DNA from: Bacteroidota bacterium
Lineage (GTDB): Bacteria > Bacteroidota > Bacteroidia > Sphingobacteriales > Sphingobacteriaceae
Direction of reading: 5' to 3'
Assembly: GCA_018266915.1 (NCBI GenBank)
Contig: JAFDZM010000057.1
Span: 50,507-114,506, forward strand
Length of the DNA: 64,000 bases
The notes beneath the pieces are model-generated. The model was not told the origin of the DNA, did no database searches, and saw only the letters and a list, made by a program, of their open reading frames with translations. Shown here one piece after another: positions 1-7,099 of this stretch. The stretch's first letter is position 1. Every line of letters begins with the position of its first letter. The position numbers and the translations under genes were made by a program.

Positions 1-1163
1 TGTTGGGTATCAATAAACCGCCGGTAGCTATCGAGGAGATAGAAAAACATATCATCGAGATCGCTTACGAAAAGAACCTGGTTAAACGTACCGCACCTCT
101 TGTAAAAACAGGTAAAAAGGTAGCTGTAGTGGGTTCTGGTCCTGCGGGCTTGGCTGCAGCTGCGCAATTAGCTAAAGCGGGTCACGCTGTAACCGTTTAC
201 GAACGCGATGATAAACCAGGAGGTTTGCTTCGTTACGGTATTCCTGATTTTAAACTGGAAAAATGGGTTGTTGAACGCCGCGTACAGGTAATGGAAGAGG
301 ATGGCGTAGTTTTCAAATGCAACGTAGAAGTTGGTAAAGATATAGCTGCTGATGAACTGGTGCGTGGCAATGATGCAGTTGTTTTGGCGGGTGGATCAAC
401 TATTCCACGAAATTTGCCAATTCCGGGCCGCGAACTGAAAGGTATCCACTTTGCAATGGATTTCCTGAAACAACAAAACAAACGTGTTAGTGATATTGGC
501 TTTGATGCTGAAGATATACTGGCAACTGGTAAAGACGTAGTGATTATAGGTGGTGGTGATACCGGATCTGACTGTGTAGGTACATCTAACAGGCAGGGTG
601 CAAAATCTATCCACCAGTTTGAGGTGATGATGAAGCCACCTGTTGACCGTACCCAACATATGCCTTGGCCTTCATACCCAATGGTATTGAAAACAACTTC
701 AAGCCATGAAGAAGGTTGCCAAAGATTTTGGGGTATCAACACAAAAGAATTTTTAGGTGATGCTGACGGCAATCTGAGAGCTTTAATGGTGACCGACGTA
801 ACTTGGGAAACGGATATCATGGGCAGACCGATTAAGTTTATTGAGGTAGAAGGTTCTGAGCGCGAAATTGAATGTCAGCGTGTATTTTTGGCAATGGGTT
901 TCGTGCATCCACAGCATGAAGGTATGCTGAACAGCCTAAATGTACACCTGGATGAGCGCAAAAACGTGAAAGCAAAAGAAGGTAATTATCGCACCAATGT
1001 AGGCAAGGTATTTACGGCAGGCGATATGCGTCGCGGACAGTCACTGGTGGTTTGGGCTATCTCTGAAGGCCGTGAATGCGCCCGCAAAGTTGATGAATTT
1101 TTAATGGGACACTCCATACTGGAAAGCAAAGATGCCGTTAACCAGTTTGAGCAGGTGTTTTGA
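1..1163 (+). CDS. gltD: Glutamate synthase small subunit (NADPH), 5'-truncated by window edge
   Basis: This is the flavoprotein small (beta) subunit of bacterial glutamate synthase, which takes electrons from NAD(P)H through FAD and iron-sulfur clusters to the large subunit for the conversion of glutamine plus 2-oxoglutarate into two glutamates. The visible 386 residues contain an FAD Rossmann motif GSGPAG near visible residue 44, the following [14 protein letters not shown] stretch, a second dinucleotide motif GGGDTG near 183, and a C-terminal [17 protein letters not shown] segment that closes the FAD site. About 100 N-terminal residues, which carry the Cys-rich 4Fe-4S region in this family, lie outside the window, so the TTG at position 3 is not a real start. 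The large subunit gltB would be expected just upstream. A hairpin terminator follows about 85 bases after the stop. Identification is firm. Confidence 0.95.
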   Translation, partial: LGINKPPVAIEEIEKHIIEIAYEKNLVKRTAPLVKTGKKVAVVGSGPAGLAAAAQLAKAGHAVTVYERDDKPGGLLRYGIPDFKLEKWVVERRVQVMEEDGVVFKCNVEVGKDIAADELVRGNDAVVLAGGSTIPRNLPIPGRELKGIHFAMDFLKQQNKRVSDIGFDAEDILATGKDVVIIGGGDTGSDCVGTSNRQGAKSIHQFEVMMKPPVDRTQHMPWPSYPMVLKTTSSHEEGCQRFWGINTKEFLGDADGNLRALMVTDVTWETDIMGRPIKFIEVEGSEREIECQRVFLAMGFVHPQHEGMLNSLNVHLDERKNVKAKEGNYRTNVGKVFTAGDMRRGQSLVVWAISEGRECARKVDEFLMGHSILESKDAVNQFEQVF

Positions 1164-1200
1164 GGTCAGAGATTAGTGACTGGAGATTAGTGATTAGTTA
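1164..1200. repeat. Degenerate GATTAGT-word intergenic repeat
   Basis: Directly after the gltD stop there are three near-copies of the word AGATTAGTGA in tandem. The same wording recurs at 3241-3275 in front of the SpoU methylase gene. It contains no open frame. I take it as one member of a family of low-complexity intergenic elements found through this window; the function is unknown. Confidence 0.55.
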
Positions 1201-1248
1201 TTCGTAAAAGAGCATTTCTAATACAATCAGTTAATAAACCCAAGTTAG

Positions 1249-1284
1249 GCCGTGCAAGTTTGAAGTACTTGCCGGCTTTTTTGC
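1249..1284 (+). terminator. Rho-independent terminator of gltD
   Basis: The arms GCCG-t-GCAAGT and ACTTGC-CGGC pair around a short loop with one bulged T and are followed by TTTTTTG. The site sits about 85 bases after the gltD stop and just before the convergent gene that ends at 1299. Confidence 0.75.
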
Positions 1285-1298
1285 TTTTGAAAGAGGGG

Positions 1299-1850
1299 CT
1301 AATTAATATCCATAAGCTTTTTTATTTTCTCTTCAATGTTAGTTCGATCGGTTTTAATCGTTTGAATAAGTGAACTGACCTTAGATTTAATCTCAAGCAA
1401 CGCCTTTCGACGCTTATCATTATTTACCTTATTATCTGTTTTGTCAATCTCGTAAAAATCTGCCATTGATTTAGTAATGTCGGCAAGGGCTTTTGAGGCT
1501 GTTTTGACATCACTGACTTTATAATATATATTTGCTGTAGTGATAGTAATAGTTGAAGAGGCAATTTTTTGACAAAGCTCGGTTGTTGTACATTCTACGT
1601 CTGCAAAGACCTTCAACGCCTCTGAATTACTATATTGATCTATATTTTCAAGTAAATTTAATGTGCTTTCAAAACGAATTAAAGCTAATCCACTAAACTT
1701 GTAGAATTCCTCGCCAACATTAATGATTTTTTCAAATGAAAATTTCAATCGTTCGCCTTTGCGTTTTAAATACTCACCTATATATTGGCCTAATAATGGC
1801 AGAGATGCGCCTATTATCAAGGTCAAGAATGTTTTAAGGTCTTCGCTCAT
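1299..1850 (-). CDS. Hypothetical membrane-anchored helical protein
   Basis: I do not recognise the family. The 183-residue product has one hydrophobic stretch near the N-terminus (about residues 8-25, TLIIGASLPLLGQYIGEYL) with no signal cleavage site, followed by a charged segment (LKRKGERLKF) and a long, largely helical Lys/Glu/Ile-rich region to the C-terminus. This suggests an N-terminal membrane anchor with a cytoplasmic helical domain. The ATG at 1850 is well placed and the stop lies close to the gltD terminator, so the two genes converge. Codon use is more AT-rich than in its neighbours, which is consistent with a recently acquired or fast-evolving gene. It could be a small accessory protein with a narrow distribution. 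Confidence 0.65.
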   Translation of the reverse strand: MSEDLKTFLTLIIGASLPLLGQYIGEYLKRKGERLKFSFEKIINVGEEFYKFSGLALIRFESTLNLLENIDQYSNSEALKVFADVECTTTELCQKIASSTITITTANIYYKVSDVKTASKALADITKSMADFYEIDKTDNKVNNDKRRKALLEIKSKVSSLIQTIKTDRTNIEEKIKKLMDIN

Positions 1851-1902
1851 AACCGTCTTATTTTATTATAAAGATACAATTATAAACTACCTCAATTTGG
1901 GG

Positions 1903-2580
1903 TTACTTCTCCGCCGGATTCTTCTTCCCCGCCACCAATTTCTCAACCATTTTCACCAACCTTTCCTCCCTGGTCCTTTCCTGTTTAGCCGTCAATATCC
2001 AAAGCACATATTCTTTGCGGTTGGACCAGGACAGTTTCTCATAATTGGCTAATGCCTGCGAATTTTGTTCAAGCGCTTGTTTAATATCTTCCCTCAGGGT
2101 TATAGTTTTTTTATCCACGTCGATCCATTTTCCGTACTCATTTTGCCTGATCTCGTCGGCACCAACATGGGATGCTTTTGCCTGACCGATTGGTCTAAAA
2201 CGTAATGCAGTCCACGTTTCATCAACTGCAGCAGATGCTACGGGCTCTAGACCATGGTTGGCAGGTGCGCTCCAACTACCCATCATAGTCAGATCAGTTT
2301 CAATTCCTGAGTTTTTCTTTGGGTAAATGACCCAGAATACAGTATCTGATTTTAGCGCGGGTATCACTACTTTTAAGTTTTCTTCGAGTTCTTTGTTGTT
2401 CTTCACAAATAATTGCACACCATCAAACGAACCTTTTGCCTCATAAGAAACGGTAGCACCTTCCGGCAATGGCTCAAGTAAGGTAAGATAGTTGGCAGGC
2501 GCATTAAAAAGCAACCAGTGTTTGCCGGACTTTACCTGTAATTTCTTTGCAAGAGGACTAATGGTGACTTCGTTGGTCAT
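1903..2580 (-). CDS. DUF3052-like / YdeI-OmpD-associated (OmdA) family protein
   Basis: The 225-residue protein (ATG at 2580) appears to have two parts. The N-terminal half (SPLAKKLQVKSG, LLFNAPANYL, LLEPLPEG) resembles the small DUF3052 domain. The C-terminal half (DIKQALEQNSQALANYEKLS, then NRKEYVLWI, then REERLVKMVEKL) matches the helical OmdA / bacteriocin-protection domain found in YdeI-like proteins. There is no signal peptide, so it is probably cytosolic. An open frame continues upstream to 2655, but that extension looks like untranslated leader and the family-like sequence starts at MTNEVTISP. The biochemical role is not established for these domains; they are widespread in Bacteroidota. 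The stop lies about 50 bases from the divergently read gene at 1850. Confidence 0.75.
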   Translation of the reverse strand: MTNEVTISPLAKKLQVKSGKHWLLFNAPANYLTLLEPLPEGATVSYEAKGSFDGVQLFVKNNKELEENLKVVIPALKSDTVFWVIYPKKNSGIETDLTMMGSWSAPANHGLEPVASAAVDETWTALRFRPIGQAKASHVGADEIRQNEYGKWIDVDKKTITLREDIKQALEQNSQALANYEKLSWSNRKEYVLWILTAKQERTREERLVKMVEKLVAGKKNPAEK

Positions 2581-2702
2581 AGTTGTGAAAATAGAATCTA
2601 ATTTAATAATAGATTTATACTCGCCACAAATATTGCCTAATGGAAAGAAAAGCAATTATTGAAAATTGCTATTTTTTAGATAGGAGCGGGGAATAGAAAT
2701 AA

Positions 2703-3236
2703 TCAATTGTCAACCAACTTGGTGAAAAAATCCCATAAAACAATACCCGCTGATACAACGATATTAAAAGAGTGCTTGGTGCCAAACTGGGGAATTTCGA
2801 TGCAGGCGTCTATAACTTTCATCACCTCATCGCTTACACCATTTACCTCGTTGCCAAATATAAGCACGTATTTCTCGTCTTCATTAATCTCAAACTGATT
2901 AAGCATTACGCTTTTTTCGGCTTGTTCTATGGCTATTATTTTATAGCCTTCTTTGCGTAATTGTTCAACTGCCTGTAAAGGCTCAGAATAATAAGTCCAG
3001 TTAACAGATTGTGTAGCACCCAGGGCAGTTTTTTCTATTTCGCGGTGTGGCGGCTGGCTGGTTATGCCGCAAAGACAAATCTGCTCCACCGCAAAACCAT
3101 CGCACGTGCGGAATATGGAGCCCACATTGTGCATGCTGCGTACATTGTCCAACACTACGGCAATAGGCAGTTTTTGCTGTGATTTAAATTCCTCGACTGA
3201 GGCACGGTTTAATTCGTCTAATTTGAGTTTGCGCAA
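2703..3236 (-). CDS. TrmH/SpoU-family RNA 2'-O-methyltransferase
   Basis: The 177-residue SPOUT methyltransferase transfers a methyl group from S-adenosylmethionine to a ribose 2'-hydroxyl, probably in tRNA or rRNA. The family motifs are present: motif 1 LDNVRSMHNVGSIFRT with the conserved Asn and Arg (about residues 29-44), motif 2 LIFGNEVNGVSDEV, and motif 3 IPQFGTKHSFNIVVSAGI. These build the deep trefoil knot that holds the cofactor. The length suits the minimal single-domain form. The start is TTG at 3236: no ATG lies near, and the N-terminus MRKLKLDELNR is the usual one in Bacteroidota homologues. A TAACTTTG promoter box lies about 40 bases upstream, with a GATTAGT repeat element between it and the start codon. 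The exact RNA target cannot be read from the sequence. Confidence 0.88.
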   Translation of the reverse strand: MRKLKLDELNRASVEEFKSQQKLPIAVVLDNVRSMHNVGSIFRTCDGFAVEQICLCGITSQPPHREIEKTALGATQSVNWTYYSEPLQAVEQLRKEGYKIIAIEQAEKSVMLNQFEINEDEKYVLIFGNEVNGVSDEVMKVIDACIEIPQFGTKHSFNIVVSAGIVLWDFFTKLVDN

Positions 3237-3240
3237 TGTT

Positions 3241-3275
3241 AGAGATTAGTTGATCAGAGATTAGCGATTAGTTGC
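3241..3275. repeat. GATTAGT-word repeat inside the 5' leader of the SpoU gene
   Basis: Three near-copies of AGATTAGTTGATC/AGATTAGCGATTAGTTG stand between the -7-like promoter box at 3277-3284 (minus strand) and the TTG start at 3236. They are similar in wording to the element after gltD at 1164-1200. If the promoter call is right, the repeat is transcribed as nearly the whole leader. Confidence 0.5.
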
Positions 3276-3276
3276 G

Positions 3277-3284
3277 CAAAGTTA
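3277..3284 (-). promoter_or_regulatory. Bacteroidota -7 box (TAACTTTG) for the SpoU methylase gene
   Basis: On the minus strand the sequence reads ATTAACTTTGCGC, an exact match to the Bacteroidota TAnnTTTG -7 consensus, placed about 40 bases ahead of the TTG start. No convincing -33 TTTG box is seen. Confidence 0.5.
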
Positions 3285-3307
3285 ATGATCTATACCAAAA
3301 TCAGAAT

Positions 3308-4483
3308 TCAGATATTAGTACTTAGGGTTTCCTTTAACAATCCCACGCCATCGCCAATTAATGAACTATAAACAGAAGGAGCATAACCAATTTTCTCGGT
3401 ATAGTATTCATCCACTTCTTTACTATAGGTGTCAAAAGCGCTTTCTTTTACCAATGCTATAGCGCATCCGCCAAAACCTGCGCCTGTCATTCGTGCACCG
3501 GCTACGTTAGGGTTGGTTTGGCTATATTCTACTACAGCGTCCAGCTCTTTACCGCTTACTTCATATAGGTTCTTTAATGAATCATGAGAAGCATACATCA
3601 ATTGGCCGAATGCTGATAAATCACCAGCAGCTAATGCTTTGGCGGCAAGTTTAACACGATCATTTTCTTCAATAACATGTTTAGCGCGTTTTAAAACGAT
3701 GCTATCTGTTATCAGATGCTGATATTGCTGGAATGTATTACTATCAATATCGCATAAATTCTGTATGTTGAGTTCTTGTTGCAAAGCTTTCAAGGCAGTC
3801 TGGCATTCCTGCACACGCTCGTTATATTTTGACTCAGCCAGTTTGCGTGGCTTATTAGTGTTTATGATCGCTAAAACATATTCGCCCAGATTGGTATTCA
3901 CCGCCTGGTATTCCAGCGTATCGCAGTTCAGCATCAGGGCTTTGTCTTTCTCACCAAAAGCAACGGCAAACTGATCCATAATACCACAATTTACACCAAT
4001 GAATACATTCTCTACCTGTTTACCTAATTGTACCAATTGAAGTTTGGTATATCCCGGGTTGAACAGATCGTTCAACATATAAGCTGTTACTACTTCAATC
4101 GATGCTGATGATGACAAGCCTGAGCTGATCGGAATATCACCGTAATACAACATATCCAGTCCCTGCAGTTGGTGCCCATCATTTAAAAAGTAATCGATTA
4201 TACCTAAAGGGTAATTGTACCAGGTTTCACCTGTTTTTTTATAACCTTTTTGCAGGGGAATATCCAATTTATCATCAAAGTTCAGGCTTCTGAACCTGAA
4301 TATGTTATCATTATTTGGTGCTACTGCCACATAGGTACCGAATGTAATAGCGCAGGGCATCACCAGGCCGCCGTTGTAATCAATATGTTCGCCGATCAGG
4401 TTAACACGGCCGGGGGAGAAGTATATTTTTTCTGCTTCTTTATTAAATATGTTTTGAAATTCTGGGTAAAGGTTATTCTTCAT
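3308..4483 (-). CDS. galK: Galactokinase
   Basis: GalK phosphorylates alpha-D-galactose at C1 with ATP, the first step of the Leloir pathway, in the cytosol. The 391-residue protein shows all three GHMP-kinase motifs: the galactokinase signature GRVNLIGEHIDYNGG near the N-terminus (sugar binding), the ATP-binding glycine/serine loop PISSGLSSSASIEV near residue 120, and the C-terminal GARMTGAGFGGCAIAL. The catalytic Asp is expected in VNCGIMDQFAVAFG. Length is normal for the family. I chose the ATG at 4483, because the longer frame would start at a TTG at 4498 and adds five residues not needed by the family. No galT, galM or transporter is adjacent, so the gene stands alone. The promoter was not identified. 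Confidence 0.95.
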   Translation of the reverse strand: MKNNLYPEFQNIFNKEAEKIYFSPGRVNLIGEHIDYNGGLVMPCAITFGTYVAVAPNNDNIFRFRSLNFDDKLDIPLQKGYKKTGETWYNYPLGIIDYFLNDGHQLQGLDMLYYGDIPISSGLSSSASIEVVTAYMLNDLFNPGYTKLQLVQLGKQVENVFIGVNCGIMDQFAVAFGEKDKALMLNCDTLEYQAVNTNLGEYVLAIINTNKPRKLAESKYNERVQECQTALKALQQELNIQNLCDIDSNTFQQYQHLITDSIVLKRAKHVIEENDRVKLAAKALAAGDLSAFGQLMYASHDSLKNLYEVSGKELDAVVEYSQTNPNVAGARMTGAGFGGCAIALVKESAFDTYSKEVDEYYTEKIGYAPSVYSSLIGDGVGLLKETLSTNI

Positions 4484-4621
4484 ATTTTTCAGGTGCAATT
4501 ATTGGCAGAACAAATATATGTAAAATGTACAGTTATTTTTTATTTTGATTGAAAAGCTGTTTTGGGGCTTATAAGAATCTTAAATTTGAAAGGTGAAATT
4601 ATTAAAATAACTTAAACTAAA

Positions 4622-4912
4622 ATGAAACAATACCTGGTAACAGCTTATGATTATACACATGAAGATGCTTTGCAAAATCGCATGAACATACGCCCGCATC
4701 ACCTTGTTGGCGCAAAGGAATTAAAAGAAACGGGCAATTTTATTATAGGCGGAGCAATGCTGAACGACGATGGTAAAATGATCGGCTCGGTAATGATACT
4801 GCAATTTGAAACCGATGAAGAACTGGAAGCATGGAAAAAAAGCGAACCTTACATCACCCAGAAGGTTTGGGAAACTGTCGATATAAAGCCATTTAAAGTA
4901 GCTGATGTATAA
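4622..4912 (+). CDS. YciI-like (YCII domain) protein
   Basis: This 96-residue cytosolic protein has the ferredoxin-like YCII fold seen in small dehydrochlorinase-like and YciI proteins. It carries the typical RPHHL segment with the conserved His, the glycine-rich NFIIGGAMLNDDGKMIGS turn, and the final acidic DEELEAWKKSEPYI helix followed by VWETVDIKPF. The His/Asp pair of the family is thought to be catalytic, but the natural substrate is unknown. The gene is monocistronic: it is divergent from galK and is followed nine bases later by a perfect hairpin that separates it from the convergent lipoprotein gene. Confidence 0.85.
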   Translation: MKQYLVTAYDYTHEDALQNRMNIRPHHLVGAKELKETGNFIIGGAMLNDDGKMIGSVMILQFETDEELEAWKKSEPYITQKVWETVDIKPFKVADV

Positions 4913-4920
4913 AAAGAAAA

Positions 4921-4942
4921 GCCGGTAGTAAAAGCTACCGGC
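4921..4942. terminator. Hairpin terminator between convergent genes
   Basis: A perfect 8-bp stem, GCCGGTAG...CTACCGGC, with a TAAAAG loop is flanked by A-rich DNA on the left and TTAAAATA on the right. It stands between the stops at 4912 (plus) and 4971 (minus) and could serve both. Confidence 0.75.
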
Positions 4943-4970
4943 TTAAAATAAGTATTTAATAAAGGTATTT

Positions 4971-5756
4971 TTAACGGCGGGCTCTCCAGCCTGTTAACAG
5001 GTTGATGGTATACGATGCACCACCAGACCATGCTAAAGTAGCTGTGCCGTCACCGTTAAATGTAATAGTACCACTGTAGCTAAATGAATTTCCTTTCGGA
5101 CCTGTTCCGGTAATATTTATCGTAGCCGTACCGCTCAATATTTTACGGCCAGGTTTTGATAAAGTAATATTTGTACCAACGATACTAATATGGCTGTTAC
5201 CTGAAGCTTTATTGCCCACTTTTGACTGGAATGAACCATCACGGGTATACTGACCATTAACTACAAAGTCGGTTGCACTTGGTGATAAACCGGCAATAGT
5301 CACTTTTGCGTTGCCTGAGTTTGATGAACTTAATCTTGGGCCGTCGAAGCTTCCTTTGTAATTCAGGGTATCGATCACATTGTCAGGTACATTGCTTGAG
5401 TTACAATTTAAAGTGTGAGCATACTTAAAGAAGTAATTAACAGTAACCGAGTCAACAGTAATATTACGGGTTACGCTGTCGGTAAGGGTAGTACCGCATT
5501 CCTGGTGAACTGATGCTGTAGCCTGTGTAGAGTTGACGCTTAGATTACTGCTTGTGGAATTGATACCCTGTGCATTTACTGCGATGTCGTCGGTTACAGT
5601 TGTAAAACCATTAGAATTTTCAGCTAACGAACCTGCTGCAATATCCGCCGCCTGGTCGCTTGTAACACTGCTGGTTGATGAGGAGCTGTTATCTTTCTTA
5701 CACGAAAACGCACCAAGCATTAATAGAACAATTAATGATAATTTTAAATTTTTCAT
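4971..5756 (-). CDS. Hypothetical lipoprotein, Ser/Thr-rich beta protein
   Basis: The 261-residue product starts with a lipoprotein signal (MKNLKLSLIVLLMLGAFSCKK), the Cys at residue 19 being the likely lipid-attachment site, followed by a serine-rich linker DNSSSSTSSVTSD. The rest is rich in Ser, Thr, Gly and Asn with alternating hydrophobic residues, which suggests a beta-sandwich exposed at the cell surface or periplasm. No enzyme motif is seen. The C-terminus ends in TGWRARR. Proteins of this look are common in Sphingobacteriaceae and are uncharacterised. It is flanked by terminators on both sides and is therefore transcribed alone. Confidence 0.75.
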   Translation of the reverse strand: MKNLKLSLIVLLMLGAFSCKKDNSSSSTSSVTSDQAADIAAGSLAENSNGFTTVTDDIAVNAQGINSTSSNLSVNSTQATASVHQECGTTLTDSVTRNITVDSVTVNYFFKYAHTLNCNSSNVPDNVIDTLNYKGSFDGPRLSSSNSGNAKVTIAGLSPSATDFVVNGQYTRDGSFQSKVGNKASGNSHISIVGTNITLSKPGRKILSGTATINITGTGPKGNSFSYSGTITFNGDGTATLAWSGGASYTINLLTGWRARR

Positions 5757-6060
5757 AACGTAAGGGGGGTGTTTTTTGGGGTTGTAAAAATTATTTCAGT
5801 TTGCTTTGTTTTTCCTCTATGACATCAGCGTGACAGAAAGGTTTAATGTGTTTGATATTTTTTTTAATAAATATTTATTGTTGTGTTTCATTGATATTAT
5901 CCTAAGCAAAAAACCCCCGCTTATAGCGAGGGCATAATTTACATTAACCTAACACCTAAACTTAACTAAACTATTCACAACTCATTTTACGTAACTTGTT
6001 GATTTTAAGTTGCAATAATTGTTAAGTTCAATGAAAAGAATTATTTATTTTTTATCAACA
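5757..6060. other. AT-rich intergenic region (304 bases)
   Basis: No open frame of note is present. It holds the leader and promoter of the lipoprotein gene (not pinpointed) and, nearer the right end, the hairpin terminator at 5914-5932 that serves the aldo/keto reductase gene read on the minus strand. The remaining DNA is simple AT-rich sequence. Confidence 0.6.
5914..5932 (-). terminator. Terminator of the aldo/keto reductase gene
   Basis: CCCCCGC TTATA GCGAGGG forms a 7-bp stem with one mismatch. Read on the minus strand it is followed by TTTTTTGC, the expected T-run. It lies about 130 bases beyond the stop at 6061. Confidence 0.65.
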
Positions 6061-6924
6061 TTATTGAGGCGATATGCTATCGAGTACATAAGTATCGCCG
6101 CTGGATAATTCCAATGCTGCTGCTTTCATGTTTTCTTCCAGGTGTTCAACACTGGATGTGCCTGGTATTAATAATATATTATCAGCATGATGTAATAACC
6201 AGCTTAGCGCCACCTGGTGAACTGTTGCATTACGCTTTTCCGCAATCTGGTTAATTTTATCCGATGCTTCTACATTCCCGGCATTTAACGGGAACCATGG
6301 AATAAATGCAATATTATTAGCCTGACAGTATTCTAATACAGGTTCCCATTTGCGGTTATCGACACTGTACATGTTTTGTACCGATACCACCTCGAAGTAT
6401 AGCTGTGCCTTTTTTATATCGCTTACACTTACTTCTGATAATCCTATATGTTTTACCTTGCCTTCCTGTTGTACTTGCTTCAGGAACTCAAAAGTTTCTT
6501 CGGCAGGTACTTTTGGATCGATGCGGTGCAATTGATAAAGATCGATCCGGTCAACCTTTAAACGTTTTAGGCTTCCTTCCAAAGCTTCTTTCAAATGGCC
6601 CGGATGGGCATTTACTGGCCATTGATCCGGGCCTGTACGCATTAAACCACCTTTAGTGGCTATTACCAGGCCTGTTGGGTACGGGTATAAAGCTTCTGCT
6701 ATCAATTCTTCCGAAACATATGGGCCATAGCTGTCAGCTGTATCAATGAAATTGACGCCAAGCTCAACCGCTCTTTTTAAAACCCTTATAGCTTCATTGT
6801 GGTCTTTCGGTGGTCCCCAGATACCTTTTCCGGTGATCCGCATTGCTCCGTAACCCAGGCGATTAACTGTTAGATCGCCGCCGATAGTAAACTCCTTGCT
6901 GAATGTTGTTGCTGCATCTGACAT
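6061..6924 (-). CDS. Aldo/keto reductase
   Basis: This 287-residue (alpha/beta)8-barrel oxidoreductase reduces carbonyl compounds with NADPH in the cytosol; the substrate cannot be told from sequence. The catalytic tetrad is visible: Asp and Tyr in FIDTADSYGPYVSEEL, Lys in LVIATKGGL and His in DLYQLHRIDPKVP. The phosphate-binding C-terminal region is LLIPGTSSVEHLEENM. It is most like the AKR clade of YajO/Tas-type enzymes and of full length for its shorter forms. The ATG at 6924 is well supported. Neighbours are unrelated, and a T-run hairpin follows the stop, so it is monocistronic. Confidence 0.92.
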   Translation of the reverse strand: MSDAATTFSKEFTIGGDLTVNRLGYGAMRITGKGIWGPPKDHNEAIRVLKRAVELGVNFIDTADSYGPYVSEELIAEALYPYPTGLVIATKGGLMRTGPDQWPVNAHPGHLKEALEGSLKRLKVDRIDLYQLHRIDPKVPAEETFEFLKQVQQEGKVKHIGLSEVSVSDIKKAQLYFEVVSVQNMYSVDNRKWEPVLEYCQANNIAFIPWFPLNAGNVEASDKINQIAEKRNATVHQVALSWLLHHADNILLIPGTSSVEHLEENMKAAALELSSGDTYVLDSISPQ

Positions 6925-7060
6925 GATTAAATGGATTTATAAAATTTCTAACACCTCGTCTGCACAAATGTTCGGAGAAGCGGGCGGAAATTTGTCATAC
7001 CTGATTCATGAATAGATATGCCATAAAAAGATTACATTCAGAAAAGATCTCATTATTCAA

Positions 7061-7094
7061 AAAGAAACCCGGTTTAATTCAACCGGGTTTCTTT
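7061..7094. terminator. Long perfect hairpin terminator
   Basis: AAAGAAACCCGGTT and AACCGGGTTTCTTT pair perfectly over 14 bases around a TAATTC loop. It lies just after the stop at 7100 of the minus-strand DUF6600 gene. The A/T ends give a T-run in either direction. Confidence 0.85.
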
Positions 7095-7099
7095 TTACT

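Noticed and set aside
4484..4498. Extended galactokinase start five codons upstream.
   Set aside because: It would begin with TTG while an ATG at 4483 fits the family N-terminus.
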